NCBI RefSeq assembly: GCF_009834125.1
Contig: NZ_CP047146.1
Location: 8,710,501-8,774,500 of the forward strand
Reading direction: 5' to 3'
Origin: Streptomyces sp. GS7
GTDB lineage: Bacteria > Actinomycetota > Actinomycetes > Streptomycetales > Streptomycetaceae
Length of the DNA stretch: 64,000 bases
A program made the position numbers and the translations under genes. Below, in pieces: positions 17,160-25,360 of this stretch (position 1 is the first letter of the stretch; each line of letters opens with the position of its first letter). The notes under the pieces were generated by a model. The model was not told the DNA's origin. It was given only the letters and a program-made list of their open reading frames with translations, and made no database searches.

Positions 17160-18389
17160 TCAGACAGCCGCCCGATCACGGTCGAACGGCAGGTCCAGCA
17201 TACGAATCGCGTTGCCGCGCAGAAGCTTGTAGGCCACGTCCCGGGGGAGGTCGCCCACGTGGTCGGCCGCCACGTCCTTGGTGTGCGGCCAGGTCGAGTC
17301 GACGTGCGGGTAGTCGGTCTCGAAGGTCGCGTTGTCGACCCCTACCGTCTCGATCGCCTCGATGCCGTGCCGGTCGCGGAAGAAGCAGCAGAAGATCTGG
17401 CGGTAGTAGTAGGTCGACGGCGGCTCGGGGACCAGGTCCTTCACCCCACCCCACGCCCGGTGCTCCTCCCAGACGTCGTCGGCCCGCTCCAGGGCGTACG
17501 GGATCCAGCCCATCTGCCCCTCGCTGTAGGCGAGCTTCAGCCGCGGGAACCTCACCAGCACCCCGCTGAAGAGGAAGTCCATCATCGAGGCCATGGCGTT
17601 GTTGAAGGAGAGCGACGCCTGGACGGCGGGCGGGGCGTCCGGGGAGGCGGCCGGCATCTGCGACGACGACCCGATGTGCATGTTCACCACCGTCCCGGTC
17701 TCCTCGCAGACCGCGAAGAACGGGTCCCAGTAGCCGGAGTGGATGGACGGCAGGCCCAGGTAGGTCGGGATCTCGCTGAAGGTGACCGCCCGGACGCCGC
17801 GGGCGGCGTTGCGCCGGATCTCGGCGACCGCGAGGCCGACGTCCCAGAGCGGGATCAGGCACAGCGGGATCAGCCGGCCGCCGCTGTCCCCGCACCACTC
17901 CTCCACCATCCAGTCGTTGTACGCCCGCACGCAGGCCAGCCCGACCTCCTTGTCCTGCGCCTCGGCGAAGGTCTGGCCGCAGAAGCGCGGGAAGGTCGGG
18001 AAGCAGAGCGACGCCTCGACGTGGTTGACGTCCATGTCCGCCAGCCGCGCCCCGGGGTCCCAGCAGCCGCGCCGCATCTGGTCCCGGGTGATGCCGTCGA
18101 GGGTCATCTCGTCGCGGGAGAAGCCGACGGCCGCGATGATGCGCTTGTACGGGAACAACAGCCCCTCGTACTCCCACCAGTCCGTGATCTGGCCGTCCGG
18201 GTCCGTGGTGAACCGGTACTTGCCGCCCACGTACTTCAGCTCGCCGATGCCGGCGGTGAAGGGCTTCGGGCCCCGGTCGCGGTACTTGCCCGGAAGCCAG
18301 GTCTCGAAGAGATGCGCCGGCTCGATCACGTGATCGTCCACGCTGATGATCTTCGGAAGCTCTCCGCTGCCGCTCTTTCCGCTGGTCAC
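17160..18389 (-). CDS. Amidohydrolase family 2 (ACMSD-like metal hydrolase)
   Basis: A 409-residue TIM-barrel hydrolase or decarboxylase of the amidohydrolase-2 group. The GTG start at 18389 puts the family opening IISVDDHVIEP at residues 14-24, where ordinary members have the first metal ligands. Later motifs are VNMHIGSSS, KLAYSEGQMGWIPYAL and ATFETDYPHVDSTWP, the last holding the catalytic aspartate. Such genes in actinobacteria often sit with acyl-CoA and TetR genes for degradation of aromatic or fatty compounds. Here the partner is a divergent DoxX-like gene, and each start has the same 17-bp palindrome about 50 bp upstream. Substrate unknown. Confidence 0.85.
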   Translation of the reverse strand: MTSGKSGSGELPKIISVDDHVIEPAHLFETWLPGKYRDRGPKPFTAGIGELKYVGGKYRFTTDPDGQITDWWEYEGLLFPYKRIIAAVGFSRDEMTLDGITRDQMRRGCWDPGARLADMDVNHVEASLCFPTFPRFCGQTFAEAQDKEVGLACVRAYNDWMVEEWCGDSGGRLIPLCLIPLWDVGLAVAEIRRNAARGVRAVTFSEIPTYLGLPSIHSGYWDPFFAVCEETGTVVNMHIGSSSQMPAASPDAPPAVQASLSFNNAMASMMDFLFSGVLVRFPRLKLAYSEGQMGWIPYALERADDVWEEHRAWGGVKDLVPEPPSTYYYRQIFCCFFRDRHGIEAIETVGVDNATFETDYPHVDSTWPHTKDVAADHVGDLPRDVAYKLLRGNAIRMLDLPFDRDRAAV

Positions 18390-18434
18390 GCCGTACCCCC
18401 AACTCCCGTACCGGTGAGTCCCGCCAAGCCGAAT

Positions 18435-18451
18435 CTGACGAACCATCAGTT
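18435..18451 (+). promoter_or_regulatory. Operator-like site 1 (CTGACGAACCATCAGTT)
   Basis: Near-palindrome CTGACG-AAC-CATCAG, 46 bp upstream of the amidohydrolase start. An almost identical copy lies 108 bp away upstream of the divergent gene. The form CTGAYG(N3)CRTCAG is typical of TetR-family operators; no TetR gene is adjacent. Confidence 0.6.
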
Positions 18452-18542
18452 CTGCTCGTGCGGAGGCTAGGGGTTCGCCCCTGCAACCACAAGGGAAGCC
18501 CGGCAACTCGCCCCCTTGCGCGATCGCACCCCCTCCGCTGAA

Positions 18543-18559
18543 CTGACGAGCCATCAGTT
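18543..18559 (+). promoter_or_regulatory. Operator-like site 2 (CTGACGAGCCATCAGTT)
   Basis: Differs from site 1 by one base in 17 and is in the same orientation, 55 bp upstream of the DoxX-like gene. The matched pair on either side of the divergent promoters suggests joint control of both genes by one unlinked repressor. Confidence 0.6.
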
Positions 18560-18613
18560 ATGCCGGCGGCCGCACCCGCCGCGCCCACCCCGGAGCTGAG
18601 AGGAACGGCCCGT

Positions 18614-19054
18614 ATGCACACGATCTGGCTCACCGGCGCCGAATGGTTCGCGGTTCTCCGCATCGGCCTCGGGCTGTGGTGGCTGGAGAGCTGGCGGCAC
18701 AAGGACAAGAAGAGCTGGTTCGCCGGCAGCGGCATCACCTGGGCCGCGGGCATCGCCGACCAGCACCGCTGGCCGGTGGTCCGCAAGGGCTTCGACCGCG
18801 TCGTGAAGCCCCGCCCACGGCTGATGGCGTACGTGGTCGCCTACGCGGAACTGGCCCTGGGACTCGGCCTGATCGCCGGACTGCTGACCCCCGCGGCCCT
18901 CGTGGCCGGCCTCGCCCTGAACCTGGTCTACCTCGTGCTGATGATCCACGACTGGGCCGAGCAGGGGCAGAACCTGATGATGGCGCTGATATCCGCCACG
19001 GCGCTCTTCGCCATGAGCTGGCAGTGCTGGTCGCTCGACGCCGTCGTCTTCTAG
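18614..19054 (+). CDS. DoxX-like small integral membrane protein
   Basis: A 146-residue membrane protein resembling the DoxX/quinol-oxidase-like group. The start at 18614 (MHTIWLTGAEWF) is preferred because an upstream ATG at 18560 abuts the operator-like site and lacks a ribosome site; GAGAGGAA lies before the chosen one. Features are a first hydrophobic helix with WFAVLRIGLGLWWLES, an amphipathic loop (RWPVVRKGFDRVVKPRPRLM), and three further helices ending MSWQCWSLDAVVF. Relatives are linked to thiosulfate:quinone oxidoreductase or redox membrane complexes, but the role here is unknown. It probably works with the divergent amidohydrolase. Confidence 0.75.
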   Translation: MHTIWLTGAEWFAVLRIGLGLWWLESWRHKDKKSWFAGSGITWAAGIADQHRWPVVRKGFDRVVKPRPRLMAYVVAYAELALGLGLIAGLLTPAALVAGLALNLVYLVLMIHDWAEQGQNLMMALISATALFAMSWQCWSLDAVVF

Positions 19055-19130
19055 GGCCCGCCCGATGGGTCGGACGCCGTCATGACCAGCACGCGCACGG
19101 CGCCGGCGGCGCCCCCTCCCGGCCGTCGAG

Positions 19131-19613
19131 CTACATCCAGCCCGCCGCCTCGGCCGCCGCGACGGCCGCCGCCTCGTCCGCGTCCGCCTTGCGGTTCAGC
19201 GCCTCGTCGCGGCCCATCGCCGGCTGCCCTGCCGCGTATCCGCCGGCCAGGGAGGCGCTGACGGCGGCGCGGTAGGCCGCGTCCGCGAGGTCGCCGGGGC
19301 CCGCGTGGGACTGTGCGACCTTGGCGGCAACGGCCGCCGCCGCGGCGGCGTTTCGCGCACAACGGGCGTCCGCCGCCGGGTCCGGGGGAAGCTCCGACGC
19401 GTGCGCGAGCGCCCGGGCCGACAGGCGCACCGCGCTGGCCGCCTTCGCGGTCGGGCTCGTCGGCACCGCTCGCGCGTCGTCGTCCGCTATCCCCACGAAG
19501 CGGCAGAGGGCCGTCGCGCGGTCGATGGCGCTCCGGCCGCGGGCCGCGTGCTGCTTCCTGAGGATCTCCTCGTGCGATGCGGTCTCACGCTCACCGCCAT
19601 GGGGTTCGCTCAC
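19131..19613 (-). CDS. Alanine-rich hypothetical protein
   Basis: A 160-residue soluble protein I do not recognise. It starts at GTG 19613 (MSEPHGGERETASHEEIL) with AAGGAG six bases upstream, a good reason to think it real. The N-terminal third is charged (EEILRKQHAARGRSAIDRAT), and the rest is predicted helical and alanine-rich with scattered charged residues, ending ADEAAAVAAAEAAGWM. No signal peptide or membrane segment is seen. The composition suits a small helical-bundle protein. It stands alone, convergent to the DoxX-like gene. Confidence 0.7.
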   Translation of the reverse strand: MSEPHGGERETASHEEILRKQHAARGRSAIDRATALCRFVGIADDDARAVPTSPTAKAASAVRLSARALAHASELPPDPAADARCARNAAAAAAVAAKVAQSHAGPGDLADAAYRAAVSASLAGGYAAGQPAMGRDEALNRKADADEAAAVAAAEAAGWM

Positions 19614-20079
19614 GGCCGTCTCCTTGTCGGTCGGAACGTCCGCGTCGGGACGTCCACGTCATCGGCTCACCGGCGGCCCCTGGCGGCCCGCGGCGCCGCA
19701 GGGCGCGCGGGCCGCCGGGGACGGGCGCCGGCAGGGTGCCACGTAAACCGTGAACAAGCCAGAGCGGAGGGGCGCGGTCGCCGGCACCGTGCTCCCGACC
19801 GGCCGGGCGGCCCGCCTCCACGCCCCGACCTCCCCGCACAGGGAGTAGCGCCGCGATGCCGGACAGTACGGACGGGGCCGGCCGCGGCGGCCGGGCTCAT
19901 CCCGTACGGACGGGCCGGCCGCACCGGCCGGGCTCATCGCGACCACTTGGTCGGCCGGCCGCCCGTTCCACACGCCCGGGCGGCCGCAGGCCCCCGCGTG
20001 GCCCCGATACGTCGTACAGTCATGCGATATCCCGGCGTGGTGCGTATCGGACGCACAGCGCACGGGGTACATATGGGGC
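19614..20079. other. Gene-free stretch upstream of the first SpoIIE-type regulator
   Basis: 466 bp without a convincing gene. It contains an imperfect direct repeat of about 30 bp (19872-19901 and 19910-19938, unit close to ACGGGGCCGGCCGC..CGGCCGGGCTCATC). The promoters of the divergent flanking genes must lie here. I could not assign -35/-10 boxes. Confidence 0.45.
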
Positions 20080-22779
20080 ATGGCCCGAAAATCCGGCCGC
20101 TTTTCGTGGTCGCCGTCGGCAGGGCGGCGGCTGCGGTCGGTGACGGGCTCCCGCAGCGTCGCCGAACAGATGTTCGTGCTCCAGATCCTCATCGTGGTGC
20201 TGCTCGTCGTGGCGGCGGTGGTCACGTTGCTGGTGCAGTCCCGCAGCGACCGGTTCCAGGGGGCGCGGGACCGCTCGCTCGCCGCGGCGGAGGCGTTCGC
20301 GCACAGCCCGGGGCTGGTGAACGTCATGCGCGGGCCCGACCCCTCGAAGGTGCTCCAGCCGCTGACCGAGGCCGCGCGCAAGCAGGGCGGGGTCGACTTC
20401 ATCGTCGTCATGAACCGGCAGGGCATCCGCTACACGCACCCCAAGCCGCAGGAGATCGGGAAGCGTTTCGTCGGCACCATCGGGCCGTCGCTGCAGGGCC
20501 GCATCACCACCGAGAGCGTGTACGGCCCCCTCGGCCACGAGGCGCAGGTGGTGGTCCCGGTCATGGACGCCAAGGGCGCGGTCGTGGGCATGGTGTCGGC
20601 GGGCATCAAGGTCAGCCGGGTCAGCAGCGCGATCGACCGGCAGCTGCCGGTCGTCCTCACCGCGGGGGCCGCCGCGCTGGCGCTCGCCACGACCGGCACC
20701 GCACTGGCCAGCCGCCGGCTGCGGCGCCAGACGCACGGGCTCGGGCCGGTGGAGATGACCCGCATGTACGAGCACCATGACGCGGTGCTGCACGCCGTAC
20801 GCGAGGGGGTGCTGATCGTCGACGCGGACGGGCGGGTGGTGCTGGCGAACGACGAGGCGCGGCGCCTCCTCGGGCTGGCCGCGGACGTGGAGGGCCGCCG
20901 GGTCACCGATCTCGGGCTCGCCCCCCGGACGACCGAGCTGCTGGTCTCCGGGCGGACGGCGACCGACGAGGTGCTCCAGGTGGGAGAGCGGCTCCTGGCG
21001 GTGAACAACCGGCCCACCGACCGCCGGGGCGGCCCGCCCGGCAGCGTGGCCACGCTGCGGGACTCGACCGAGCTGCTGGCCCTGGCGGGCAAGGCGGAGT
21101 CCGCGCAGAGCCGGCTGCGGCTGCTGTACGAGGCGAGCGTGGCCATCGGCACCACCCTGGACGTGCGGCGCACCGCCGAGGAGCTGACCCAGGTCGCGCT
21201 GACCTGGTTCGCCGACTACGCCACGGTCGACCTCGCGGAGCCCGTCCTCAGCGGCGAGGAGCCGCCCTCGGGGGCGTACCACGAGGCGCCGGAGCTGCGC
21301 CGTGTGGCGGTCGCCGGGATCCGCGACGACAGTCCCCTCTACCGGGCCGGCGAGCTGCACCGGTACCCGGCGATCACGCCGATGGCCGCCGGTTTCGTCA
21401 CCGGGCAGCCCGTGCTCGTCTCCGACCTGGAGGCCGCCGAGGAGTGGCTCACCCAGGATTCCGGGCGTCTGCGGCAGGTGATGAACCACGGCTGCCGGTC
21501 CCTGATCACCGTTCCGCTCCAGGCGCGCGGCGTCCTTCTGGGGATCGCCAATTTCTGGCGCACCCAGGAGACCCCGCTCTTCGAGGAGGGCGACCTGTCA
21601 CTGGCCGAGGAGATGGCGGCGCGGGCCGCCGTGTGCATCGACAACGCGCGCCGCTTCACCCGCGAGCACACCATGGCCGTCACCCTCCAGCACAGCCTGC
21701 TGCCGCGCGGCCTGCCCGAGCAGAACGCCCTCGACCTGGCCCACCGCTACCTGCCCGCGCAGACCGGGGTGGGCGGCGACTGGTTCGACGTCATCCCGCT
21801 GCCGGGCGCCCGGGTCGCCCTGGTCATCGGGGACGTGGTCGGCCACGGGCTGCACGCCGCCGCCACGATGGGCCGGCTGCGTACCGCGGTGCAGAACTTC
21901 TCCACCCTGGACCTGCCGCCCGACGAACTCCTCAGCCACCTGGACGAGTTGGTCAACCGCATCGACCAGGAGGCGGCCACCGGCAACGAGGAGGCGGTGG
22001 TCACCGGCGCCACCTGCCTGTACGCGATCTACGACCCGTCCAGCGGGGTGTGCAGCATGTCCCGCGCGGGCCACCTGCTGCCGGCGCTGGTCCGCCCCGA
22101 CGGCACCGTGGAGTTCCCCGAGCTGCCCGCCGGACCGCCGCTCGGCCTCGGCGGTCTGCCGTTCGAGGCGGTGGACCTGGAACTGGCCGAGGGCAGCAGC
22201 CTCGCCCTGTACACCGACGGCCTCGTCGAGGGCCGCAACCGGGACATCAGCGGCGGGCTCGGCACGCTCGCCGCCGCTCTCGCGCATCCCGGCCGGACGC
22301 CCGACGAGACCTGTGACGCGGTGCTCGCCGCCCTGCTCCCGGACCGCCAGCGCGACGACATCGCCCTGCTCGTCGCGCGCACCCGCGTCCTGCGGCCCGA
22401 CCGCATCGCGCACTGGGACGTCCCGTCCGACCCGGCGGCGGTCGCGGACGCCCGGGCCGCGATCACCGGGCAGCTGGAGGTATGGGGCCTGGAGGAGGCG
22501 GCCTTCACCACCGAGCTGGTCATCAGCGAACTGATCACCAACGCCATCCGCTACGCCACCGGCCCGATCCATGTGCGCCTGCTCTACGACCGCACCCTGA
22601 TCTGCGAGGTCTCCGACACCAGCAGCACCTCCCCGCACCTGCGCTACGCCGCCGACGAGGACGAGGGCGGCCGCGGCCTCTTCCTCGTCTCCCAGCTCAC
22701 CCAGAACTGGGGCACCCGCTACACCCCGGAGGGGAAGATCATCTGGGCCGAGCTGTCGCTGGAGCAGGGCGGGTGGTGA
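20080..22779 (+). CDS. Membrane PAS/GAF sensor with SpoIIE-type PP2C phosphatase and HATPase domain
   Basis: An 899-residue regulator combining a sensor with both phosphatase and anti-sigma kinase-like modules. A transmembrane helix lies near 30-52, then an extracytoplasmic single-Cache-like domain (DFIVVMNRQGIRYTHPKPQE, typical of CitA/DcuS sensors), then a second helix near 190-210. PAS (about 230-330) and GAF (about 355-500) domains follow. The PP2C/SpoIIE phosphatase starts near 530, with VGGDWFDVIPL and VIGDVVGHGLHAA as metal-binding motifs. A C-terminal histidine-kinase-like ATPase (TELVISELITNAIRYATG) resembles RsbW. Such proteins tune partner-switching control of alternative sigma factors. 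A paralogue lies at 27-30 kb. The start lacks a strong ribosome site. Confidence 0.92.
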   Translation: MARKSGRFSWSPSAGRRLRSVTGSRSVAEQMFVLQILIVVLLVVAAVVTLLVQSRSDRFQGARDRSLAAAEAFAHSPGLVNVMRGPDPSKVLQPLTEAARKQGGVDFIVVMNRQGIRYTHPKPQEIGKRFVGTIGPSLQGRITTESVYGPLGHEAQVVVPVMDAKGAVVGMVSAGIKVSRVSSAIDRQLPVVLTAGAAALALATTGTALASRRLRRQTHGLGPVEMTRMYEHHDAVLHAVREGVLIVDADGRVVLANDEARRLLGLAADVEGRRVTDLGLAPRTTELLVSGRTATDEVLQVGERLLAVNNRPTDRRGGPPGSVATLRDSTELLALAGKAESAQSRLRLLYEASVAIGTTLDVRRTAEELTQVALTWFADYATVDLAEPVLSGEEPPSGAYHEAPELRRVAVAGIRDDSPLYRAGELHRYPAITPMAAGFVTGQPVLVSDLEAAEEWLTQDSGRLRQVMNHGCRSLITVPLQARGVLLGIANFWRTQETPLFEEGDLSLAEEMAARAAVCIDNARRFTREHTMAVTLQHSLLPRGLPEQNALDLAHRYLPAQTGVGGDWFDVIPLPGARVALVIGDVVGHGLHAAATMGRLRTAVQNFSTLDLPPDELLSHLDELVNRIDQEAATGNEEAVVTGATCLYAIYDPSSGVCSMSRAGHLLPALVRPDGTVEFPELPAGPPLGLGGLPFEAVDLELAEGSSLALYTDGLVEGRNRDISGGLGTLAAALAHPGRTPDETCDAVLAALLPDRQRDDIALLVARTRVLRPDRIAHWDVPSDPAAVADARAAITGQLEVWGLEEAAFTTELVISELITNAIRYATGPIHVRLLYDRTLICEVSDTSSTSPHLRYAADEDEGGRGLFLVSQLTQNWGTRYTPEGKIIWAELSLEQGGW

Positions 22780-22815
22780 CACCGGACGCCGACGGGCGCG
22801 GCGCCCGGGACCCGG

Positions 22816-24774
22816 TCAGCGGGAGTGCACCGCCCCGTCCCGCGTCTGCGGGTACGCCGCGAACAGCGTCGCGTACAGGCCGCTGCGGGCGAGGAGTTGG
22901 CGGTGGGTGCCGGATTCGACGAGGCGGCCGCGGTTGAGGACGAGGACCCGGTCGGCGTCGGCGGCGAGGTCCAGGTCGTGGGTGATGACGAGGGTGGTGC
23001 GGCCCTCGGCCAGGCGGCGCAGCGGGGTCAGGATGCGCTGCGCGGCGAGGGTGTCGAGGCCGGTGGTGGGCTCGTCGAGGATCAGCACGGGGGCGTCGCG
23101 GAGCATCGCGCGGGCGATGGCGATGCGCTGCAGCTGGCCGCCGGAGAGGCCGGTGGTGGCGGGGGCGATGACGGTGTCGTAGCCGTCGGGGAGGGCGGTG
23201 ATGAAGGAGTCGGCGTCGGCCGCCCGGGCCGCGCGGACCACGTCGTCGTGGGTCGGGACGGGGTCGTCGCGGCCACAGGCGATGTTGTGTTCCACGGTGT
23301 CGTGGAGGACCAGGGTCTGCTGCGGCAGCAGCGTGATGCTGCTGCGGAGCTGGGCGAGCGGGAGGCGGTTGACGGGGACTCCGTCGAGGCGGATGGTGCC
23401 GGCGTCCGGATCGTAGAAGCGCAGCAGGAGGGCCGCCAGGGTGGACTTGCCGGCGCCGCTGGGGCCGGTGACGACCAGGAACTCGCCGGGGCCGGTGGCG
23501 AAGGAGAGTGAACTGAGGGCGCGGTGCAGGGAGTTGGGGTAGCTGAAGCTGACCCGGTCGGCCTGTAGCGCGCCCCGTGCGCGGTGCGCGAGGCGGGTGG
23601 TGGCCCAGGGCGGCGGGTCGGTGACGGAGGGGTCGGCGTCGAGGATCTCCAGCAGCCGGTCGGCGGCGGCGGTCGCGGCGGTGGCGGTCAGGCCGAGGCT
23701 GCCCAGGGAGCGGATCGGCGGGTAGAGGTAGCCGATGAACGCGGCGAAGGCGAGCAGCTGGCCCAGTGTCATCCGGCCCTGGGAGATCTCCCAGGCGCCC
23801 AGGCCGATGACGGCCAGCACGCAGATCGTCTCCAGGACCTCGGTGAGCTGGCCGTAGAGCGCGTTGAGCCGGGCGCTGGTGACGCAGGCGCGCAGGAAGC
23901 GGCCGGCTTCGCGGGCCAGCCGCGCCTCCTCGTCGCGCTGCCGGTTGTACGCCTGGGTGAGCACGACGTTGACGAGCGCCTCCTCCACGACGGAGGTGAC
24001 CGCGCCGTCCGCCGCGCGCACCCGGCGGGAGACCGTGCGCAGCCGGTTGGTGAAGCGGCGGGTGGCGGCGAGGAAGATCGGGGCCGCGACGAAGGTGGCG
24101 AGCGCCAGGTCCCACCGCAGCCAGAGCGCCGCGGCGCCGTAGAAGAGGGCGCTGAACAGGGCCGTGGACGCCCCCAGCAGGCCGGAGATCACGAGGTGTT
24201 CGATGGCGTCGATGTCGCCGGTCAGCCGCTCGACGAGGTCGCCGCGGCGGTTGCGCTGGAAGAAGTGCGGCGGCAGCGTCTGGAGGTGGGCGAAGACGCG
24301 GGCCCGCAGGCGCAGCAGGAAGCGCTCCGCGGTCCAGGCCGCCAGAGAGTCGCCCAGATAACCCACCACGGCGCCGGCGACGGCCACCGCGAGCCACTGG
24401 CCCGCCGGGGTCCAGAAGGCGCTGACCGACCCCTTCTGGAGGGCGCCGTCGGTGAGGCGGGCGAAGAGCAGGATCGCCACCGTCTCCGCGAGCGCGGCGA
24501 TGACGGCGAACAGGCCGATCAGCAGCATCCACTTGCGGTCGCCCCGCGTCAGCGGCCAGAAGCGGCGGAACGCCTCGGCGGCGCCCACGTGGCGGGTGAG
24601 GATCGGGGCGTCGGTCGACAGGCCGGTCGCCTGCGGCGCTGCCGGGACGGTCTCCGGCGCCGGGGGGACGGCCTCCGGCGCGGGGTGCACGGGTCCCTGG
24701 GCCGTCGGCGGCGGTTCGGGGGCCGCCCTCGGCCCTGGACTGCGGCGTGCGCTGCGCAGATGCATGGCCGTCAC
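22816..24774 (-). CDS. ABC exporter, fused membrane and ATPase half-transporter
   Basis: A 652-residue half-transporter of the MsbA/multidrug type that would act as a homodimer. A Pro/Ala-rich N-terminal tail of about 60 residues precedes six transmembrane helices (type I exporter, EVLETICVLAVIGLGAWEI near the last). The ATPase domain has Walker A VTGPSGAGKST, Q-loop LLPQQT, signature LSGGQLQRIAIARAM, Walker B VLILDEPTTGLD and H-loop ITHD. There is no C39 peptidase domain. The GTG at 24774 and ATG at 24765 are both possible starts, neither with a clear ribosome site. The gene upstream on the same strand encodes a glycine-rich peptide, a possible cargo. Confidence 0.9.
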   Translation of the reverse strand: MTAMHLRSARRSPGPRAAPEPPPTAQGPVHPAPEAVPPAPETVPAAPQATGLSTDAPILTRHVGAAEAFRRFWPLTRGDRKWMLLIGLFAVIAALAETVAILLFARLTDGALQKGSVSAFWTPAGQWLAVAVAGAVVGYLGDSLAAWTAERFLLRLRARVFAHLQTLPPHFFQRNRRGDLVERLTGDIDAIEHLVISGLLGASTALFSALFYGAAALWLRWDLALATFVAAPIFLAATRRFTNRLRTVSRRVRAADGAVTSVVEEALVNVVLTQAYNRQRDEEARLAREAGRFLRACVTSARLNALYGQLTEVLETICVLAVIGLGAWEISQGRMTLGQLLAFAAFIGYLYPPIRSLGSLGLTATAATAAADRLLEILDADPSVTDPPPWATTRLAHRARGALQADRVSFSYPNSLHRALSSLSFATGPGEFLVVTGPSGAGKSTLAALLLRFYDPDAGTIRLDGVPVNRLPLAQLRSSITLLPQQTLVLHDTVEHNIACGRDDPVPTHDDVVRAARAADADSFITALPDGYDTVIAPATTGLSGGQLQRIAIARAMLRDAPVLILDEPTTGLDTLAAQRILTPLRRLAEGRTTLVITHDLDLAADADRVLVLNRGRLVESGTHRQLLARSGLYATLFAAYPQTRDGAVHSR

Positions 24775-24843
24775 GTCACCGCGTCACCGCGGATCCGTCA
24801 TCGGGGAACTACGGACGGTACGGGCCCCAGGTCATGAGACGGA

Positions 24844-24861
24844 CCCGCGCCAAGACGCGGG
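24844..24861 (-). terminator. Short hairpin between the glycine-rich peptide gene and the ABC gene
   Basis: Arms CCCGCG (24844-24849) and CGCGGG (24856-24861) flank a 6-nt loop, 28 bp after the peptide stop codon on the minus strand. No T-run is seen. It may lower read-through into the transporter gene rather than stop it. Confidence 0.4.
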
Positions 24862-24888
24862 CCTGCCTCTAACTCTGGGGTGCGAACA

Positions 24889-25092
24889 TTACCGGCCGCC
24901 ACGGCCGCCGCGTCCGCCGAAGAAGCCTCCGCGTCCGCCGTAGCCGCGTCCGCCGAAGAAGTAACCTCCGCGTCCGCCGTAGCCGCGTCCGCCGAAGAAG
25001 TAACCTCCGCGTCCGCCGTAGCCGCGTCCGCCGAAGCGCCAACCGCCCCAGCCGCCGCAGCCTCCGCCGTGGTTGAGTACCCGGAAAGCCAT
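24889..25092 (-). CDS. Glycine-rich repeat peptide (67 residues)
   Basis: Unusual small peptide starting MAFRVLNHGGGCGGWGGWRF, followed by three copies of a 13-residue unit GGRGYGGRGGYFF (residues 21-33, 34-46, 47-58, the last shortened) and an RGGRGGR end. The start at 25092 follows AGGAGGCGGAG, an excellent ribosome site. The DNA carries a matching 39-bp tandem repeat at about 24916-25032. It contains one cysteine and many Gly, Arg and Tyr. It could be an RGG-like nucleic-acid-binding peptide, or a secreted or modified peptide exported by the ABC transporter downstream. No modifying enzyme is nearby, and the family is not recognised. Confidence 0.75.
   Translation of the reverse strand: MAFRVLNHGGGCGGWGGWRFGGRGYGGRGGYFFGGRGYGGRGGYFFGGRGYGGRGGFFGGRGGRGGR
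24916..25032 (-). repeat. Three tandem 39-bp repeats inside the glycine-rich gene
   Basis: The unit encodes GGRGYGGRGGYFF. Being a multiple of three with few stops, it keeps several frames open on both strands. Near-identity of the copies suggests recent expansion. Confidence 0.75.
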
Positions 25093-25360
25093 CTCCGCCT
25101 CCTGTGATCGGAGCTTCGCCGCGGCCATCCGCATCGTTTCGGGTCCGCGATTCGGATCTCTCCGGCCGCGACATCTCCGAGGCTACGTCGCCCAAATAGT
25201 CCCAACAAGGGTCATACGTGAAAATTCAGGCAAAGGCATAGATCCCGACAATTCACTTGCCGTAGAAGGCCGTTCACGCGGTGTGGGCACCCCCGGAACA
25301 CCGCCGTCCCGGTGGTGCGCGAGGCTCCACCGGGACGGGATGCGGGCGTTTGACCAGCGG

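Noticed and set aside
24880..25107. A plus-strand Ala/Ser/Glu repeat ORF over the glycine-rich peptide
   Set aside because: A shadow of the 39-bp tandem repeat; the minus strand has the strong ribosome site.
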